Part shown: positions 60,796-64,000 of the stretch, piece by piece
Layout: every line of letters starts with the position of its first letter
How positions within the stretch are numbered: position 1 is the stretch's first letter
Origin: BOG-932 sp965276835
Lineage (GTDB): Bacteria; Pseudomonadota; Alphaproteobacteria; BOG-932; Roseiterribacteraceae
Assembly: GCA_965276835.1 (NCBI GenBank)
Contig: OZ255631.1
Location: forward strand, 2,356,001-2,420,000
DNA: 64,000 nt
Reading direction: 5' to 3'
Program-made: the position numbers and the translations under genes
The notes under the pieces: model-generated
The model's input: only the letters and a program-made list of their open reading frames with translations
Told to the model about the DNA's origin: nothing
Database searches by the model: none

Positions 60796-60873
60796 TCAGT
60801 GCCAAAAGAGCGCGAGCAGGATGACGATCGGCAACGGTATGCCGAGTAACAACAACAATATTCCACGTCCCAT
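60796..60873 (-). CDS. 25-residue membrane peptide
   Basis: MGRGILLLLLGIPLPIVILL-ALFWH is encoded from ATG 60873 with a perfect RBS (GGGAGGAAATC) and stops nine bases before the membrane protein at 60786. It is almost entirely one hydrophobic helix. The optimal RBS and coupling argue for real expression. Similar tiny peptides preceding membrane-protein genes occur in alphaproteobacteria and escape annotation by length cut-offs. Confidence 0.65.
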   Translation of the reverse strand: MGRGILLLLLGIPLPIVILLALFWH

Positions 60874-60949
60874 GATTTCCTCCCTGGATTGATGATTTCT
60901 CCAATCGCGGGATGAGCGGGATTGTTCCTCAATAATTCCGGCGTGAAGA

Positions 60950-62425
60950 TTATCGGTCGTGCGGATCGTTCAACCGGTAAACCAATCGGTAACGCGCCGT
61001 GCCGGTTTTCACCGTCGTGTCCAGCCGATAATCCCGGGCCAGCGCGGCCTCGACCAAGGCGCGGGTTTCGGTGTTGCCGAACTCATAGGCCGGGGCGTCG
61101 TCGACGACCACCTCAGGCCGGGTTGCCAGGATCCGCCGCACCTCGGTAACGGGATCGACGCCCAGGGCATTGGCGGAATCCTCGTCGCTGGTGTTCAGAT
61201 GACCGGGGAACACCCAGCGCGTCGGCAGGCAGGAATGGGTCAGCATATAAAGCGCCGGATAGCCGTCATAAACATAGATACAGCCGCGATGCGGCCGCGC
61301 GGCCTCGGCGACCGCAAAGGCCTGCGCGCGCCCGCCGTTGCGCCATTCGTTCCGCGCGAGCGAGGCCTGGCCCGCAATCAGCGCCACCGCCAGCAAAACA
61401 CCGGCGGCGATACGCGCGTATTTGCTGTTCGTGAAAAAGCTCGCGCCCGCGATGCAGGCCGGGACGAACACGGGTATGGCGTAGTGCGGCGAGAGGAAGC
61501 TGCCGAACAGCAGGACACCCAGGATCGCGGAGCCTAGCCAGAGCATGGGGAATACCCTTGCCCGCCCATGCGCCGCCAGGGCGCATAACACCAGCAACGG
61601 CAGCAGAATGCCGCCCAGCTTCAAAAGGCCGACCGCTTCCGCCCAATGCGCGTCGTGCACACGCCCGAACATCGACAGAAAATTGGCGAAGAGAAATTGC
61701 CGAAGCGCCCCGATCCGCCAATAGGCGAGCGCCGCCAGGGCTGTCGGCAAAAGCGCCCAACCGATCCACAAACCGGCGGCTGCAAGCAGCGCGGGAAGGC
61801 TTGAGCCCGATCGGCGATGCGTCCACAGCAAGGCCGCACCGAAGAACAGCCCCTCGACCACCACCGTATATTTGATCTGGATTGCGATCCCGACCAGCAG
61901 CATCGCCGCGCAGCCGAGCGGGATATTCCGCTCGCCCGTTCGCACGACGCGCCAGGTCAGCATGGCCGCAATCAGCATCGGCAGGTTGCAGAACACCTCC
62001 GCCTGCCCGCCCTCGCCCCCGCTGACGTTGAGCCAAAGGATATAGAGGCACGCGGCGATCGTCGCACCGAAACCGCCGGCAATCGGCCGCGCCGCGCGGA
62101 AGATCAGGAATGCCGTCAGCGCGACGCAGACGCAGGCGACCAGCTTGTACTGAAGGAAACCATCCCCGCCCAATTCGCGGATCGCCGCATAGATCAGGAA
62201 CAGGCCGATGGGCTTGCGGTCGAAGATGTCGACATAGGGCAACGCGCCGTGCAGCATACGGTCGCCGACCAGCAGATAAAACTGCTCGTCAAAGCCGAGA
62301 ACGGGATTGCCGAAGGTTTGCGCGCGCACCAGCAGCGCGAATGCCAGCAGCCCGAGACAGACCGCCCATGCGGGCGCCCGCACTCCAGTCGCTACGGCAA
62401 ATTCTGGATACGCGCGAGATTGCAT
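60950..62425 (-). CDS. GT39/ArnT-like membrane glycosyltransferase
   Basis: From ATG 62425 this is a 491-residue protein with about ten membrane helices. The first loop LGFDEQFYLLVGDRMLHGAL-PYVDIFDRKPIG carries the FDEQ acidic motif of GT39/PMT-like lipid-phospho-sugar transferases. The C-terminal third is soluble (GCIYVYDGYPALYMLTHSCL). It transfers a sugar from a polyprenyl donor at the periplasmic face. ATG 62482 is a possible earlier start. Sequence further upstream in frame is not coding. Target unknown. Confidence 0.8.
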   Translation of the reverse strand: MQSRAYPEFAVATGVRAPAWAVCLGLLAFALLVRAQTFGNPVLGFDEQFYLLVGDRMLHGALPYVDIFDRKPIGLFLIYAAIRELGGDGFLQYKLVACVCVALTAFLIFRAARPIAGGFGATIAACLYILWLNVSGGEGGQAEVFCNLPMLIAAMLTWRVVRTGERNIPLGCAAMLLVGIAIQIKYTVVVEGLFFGAALLWTHRRSGSSLPALLAAAGLWIGWALLPTALAALAYWRIGALRQFLFANFLSMFGRVHDAHWAEAVGLLKLGGILLPLLVLCALAAHGRARVFPMLWLGSAILGVLLFGSFLSPHYAIPVFVPACIAGASFFTNSKYARIAAGVLLAVALIAGQASLARNEWRNGGRAQAFAVAEAARPHRGCIYVYDGYPALYMLTHSCLPTRWVFPGHLNTSDEDSANALGVDPVTEVRRILATRPEVVVDDAPAYEFGNTETRALVEAALARDYRLDTTVKTGTARYRLVYRLNDPHDR

Positions 62426-62557
62426 GCGATGCCCACGGACACCGGAAGCGTTCCCTGCGGACCGGCGCGGAGAAAACACCATCGCCGACAATTTGTTTCC
62501 CTGGAGGTTTCGCGGCCAGGCGATAAGCTTCGGCAGGTTTCCGAGGCAGGAGTTTCG

Positions 62558-63310
62558 ATGCTGAACGGGTATTCGGTTCTGGTCACCGGCGCATCCGAGG
62601 GAATCGGCCGGGGCATCGCGCTGGCCGCGGGCGCGGCGGGGGCCGGCGTGACCGTCACGGCGCTGGACGTCCAGGCGGCGGAACAGGTCGCCGGTGAGAT
62701 CCGAGCGCGGGGCGGGTTGGCGATTTCGATAGCGTGCGACGTGACACACCGGGCCGATCTTGAAGGCGCAGTCACCTTTGCTCGGAACAGTTTCGGCAAA
62801 CTCGACGCGGCAATCCACAACGCCAATGTCACCGGCGCGCGCGCCCGTTCGGTGCAGGATATCGCGGACGGGGACTGGGAACCGCCGGTTGCGGTCGGGT
62901 TGAGGCCAATCTTCCATTCGGCACGCGCAGTTCTGCCGGCCTTGATCGAAACACGCGGATGCATGTTGGTTCTGACCTCACAGTCCGGCATCGACGGCAC
63001 GCCGATCCTGCCGGTCTATTCCGCCGTGAAGGGCGCCCAGCGGGCGCTGGTGAAAAGCCTAGCGCGCGAATGGGGGCCGCTGGGCGTGCGGGTCAACGCC
63101 ATCGCTCCCTCGGCGATGACTCCGGCGCAGGAGGCTTACCTGACCCGCGAGCCGCATATGCGCGCCCACCTGATCGCGCGCTCGCCGCTGCGCAGGATGG
63201 GCGATGCGGAGGGCGACATCGGTCGAGCGGTCAATTTCCTGATCGGGCGCCAGTCTCGGTTCGTCACCGGTCAGACGCTGGTCGTCAATGGCGGCGCGCT
63301 GATGATGTGA
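62558..63310 (+). CDS. SDR-family oxidoreductase
   Basis: This 250-residue short-chain dehydrogenase starts MLNGYSVLVTGASEGIGRGI (RBS AGGCAGGAG). It has TGASEGIG, NANVTGARAR instead of NAG, Ser in LTSQSG and YSAVK. The C-terminal VTGQTLVVNGGALM is classical, with N replacing D. The altered NAN and NGG motifs may change cofactor or function. Divergent from the glycosyltransferase at 62425 and convergent with the PQQ-type gene. Confidence 0.88.
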   Translation: MLNGYSVLVTGASEGIGRGIALAAGAAGAGVTVTALDVQAAEQVAGEIRARGGLAISIACDVTHRADLEGAVTFARNSFGKLDAAIHNANVTGARARSVQDIADGDWEPPVAVGLRPIFHSARAVLPALIETRGCMLVLTSQSGIDGTPILPVYSAVKGAQRALVKSLAREWGPLGVRVNAIAPSAMTPAQEAYLTREPHMRAHLIARSPLRRMGDAEGDIGRAVNFLIGRQSRFVTGQTLVVNGGALMM

Positions 63311-63313
63311 CGG

Positions 63314-64000
63314 TCACTTCCCGTCGACGCTGAACGCCAGCAGCGCGTTCCCGGCCGGCCCGTAATAGCCGCCGCCGGAATTCACATAGAGCATCCCGCC
63401 GGAGACGATCTGGCCGAAACCGCTGATCGCGCCGCCATGGGCCTGTCCGCCATTGACCGCATCGAACGCGCGGCCAGTATCGAAATCCCACGCGATATGG
63501 CCGTCGGCGACGGCATAGGCGCGGATATGGCCGTCCAGCGAGCCGGAAAAAACCAGGCCGGGGATGATGGCGGGCGCAGCCGGCTGTGCGGCGGAGCAGC
63601 TTTGCATCCCCCAGGTGCAGGCCGGCGGCGGGGCCGGCACATGCCACAGCTTGGCGCCGGTCGCCAACGACAGTGCGGTCAGGCCGCCTTCCGGGTGCGG
63701 CGGCTTGCCGGGTTCCGGGATCGCGGAGCTGGCCTGGACGTCCGAAATCGGCACGTAGAGCCGTTCGCCATCGGTGGCGATGCCGTGCTCCACGCCGCCG
63801 AACGGGCCGCCAAGGCCGAGCCGCGTCTGCCAAACGATCTTGCCGTTATCGTCGGGATCGAAGGCGAAGACCACGCCGCTTTTCTGACCGGCCAGCACAA
63901 GTTGCTTGCCGCCCGGCAGGGTTTGCAGAACGGTTGCGCTGCCGAAATCGATATCCTGCCCGGGTGTGTCCGTGCAGTTGCCGGTGCCCGGCTGGGCGCA
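63314..64000 (-). CDS. PQQ-dependent dehydrogenase-like beta-propeller protein (polyvinyl alcohol dehydrogenase type), C-terminal part
   Basis: The frame is open to the window edge; 228 residues are visible up to the stop at 63314. Strings LVLAGQKSGVVFAFDPDDNG-KIVWQTRLGLGGPFGGVEHG, GLTALSLATGAKLWHVPAPP and GLVFSGSLDGHIRAYAVADG-HIAWDFDTG are blades of a PQQ-type eight-bladed propeller; GQKSGVVFAFDPD and GGVEHGIA resemble polyvinyl-alcohol dehydrogenases. Cys pairs (CTWGMQSC, CTDT) are present. Such enzymes oxidise alcohols in the periplasm and pass electrons to cytochrome c. The heme or N-terminal part is outside the window. Confidence 0.85.
   Translation of the reverse strand, partial: CAQPGTGNCTDTPGQDIDFGSATVLQTLPGGKQLVLAGQKSGVVFAFDPDDNGKIVWQTRLGLGGPFGGVEHGIATDGERLYVPISDVQASSAIPEPGKPPHPEGGLTALSLATGAKLWHVPAPPPACTWGMQSCSAAQPAAPAIIPGLVFSGSLDGHIRAYAVADGHIAWDFDTGRAFDAVNGGQAHGGAISGFGQIVSGGMLYVNSGGGYYGPAGNALLAFSVDGK

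Noticed and set aside
62426..62917. Upstream extension of the GT39-like gene to 62917
   Set aside because: The added part is the complement of the SDR gene and not hydrophobic or conserved.
1..64000. CRISPR arrays, rRNA genes and intact insertion sequences
   Set aside because: No regularly spaced repeats, no rRNA-like sequence and no complete transposase with inverted repeats were seen on either strand.

Overview
The window is about 64 kb of GC-rich chromosomal DNA from a free-living alphaproteobacterium with a broad catabolic repertoire. The TonB-dependent receptor with a DEIVVTARR plug start and the many SDR, MFS and oxygenase genes resemble sphingomonads. The eukaryotic-type glutamine synthetase (GSII) with a divergent DUF2735 gene and a sigma-54 promoter is better known from rhizobia and relatives. 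I cannot fix the genus. No rRNA, CRISPR array, intact transposon or prophage is visible; there is one tRNA, tRNA-Ser(GGA).

Layout. 0-1.9 kb: 5' part of a GT4 glycosyltransferase, an alpha/beta hydrolase, tRNA-Ser and a decayed IS6-type transposase. 1.9-9.4 kb: a catabolic module made of a GntR/FadR-type regulator, alpha/beta hydrolase, FAD-dependent oxidoreductase, TonB receptor and MFS carrier. A nearly identical 39-40 bp element with the palindrome ATCTTATAAAAGAT lies before both the hydrolase and the receptor. 9.5-24.7 kb: mixed housekeeping (GH25 lipoprotein, ABC exporter, luciferase-like oxidoreductase, PAP2 protein, guanine deaminase, Gfo/Idh/MocA oxidoreductase, uracil-DNA-glycosylase-family protein, Sel1-repeat protein, alkylated-DNA repair methyltransferase, a duplicated-domain Asp-rich protein) with remnants of a usher/spore-coat-U cluster. 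24.7-27.2 kb: a broken HigBA-like toxin-antitoxin locus, an NTF2-like protein, a truncated nucleotide-sugar dehydrogenase that ends in a dispersed inverted-repeat element, and an SDR.

27.7-34.1 kb: soluble PAS histidine kinase, nitroreductase, OpgC-like acyltransferase and a secreted repeat protein. 34.1-39.0 kb: a leftward operon of MFS, amidohydrolase, MFS and TauD/TfdA dioxygenase, which looks like uptake plus hydrolysis plus oxygenation of a small substrate. 39.2-51.6 kb: SDR, AraC regulator, VOC protein, 2OG-Fe(II) oxygenase, ribokinase, LigB-type dioxygenase, HpcH/HpaI aldolase, then IclR and hydantoinase/oxoprolinase A and B with a candidate IclR operator, a cupin and another VOC protein. 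Two more copies of the dispersed inverted-repeat element sit at gene ends here.

51.6-54.2 kb: a less GC-rich accessory island with overlapping small genes (one carrying a PRDARGRWT motif) and a ParDE-type toxin-antitoxin pair. 54.2-64 kb: SDR, a glycine-rich beta-repeat protein, DUF2735 and glnII, a second secreted protein, membrane proteins including a 25-residue peptide, a GT39-like glycosyltransferase, an SDR and the C-terminal part of a PQQ-type beta-propeller dehydrogenase cut by the window edge.

The most noteworthy signals are the shared GntR-module element, the three-copy terminal-inverted-repeat element, the overlapping-gene island at 51.9-53.0 kb, the triple half-site IclR operator, and the sigma-54 promoter of glnII.
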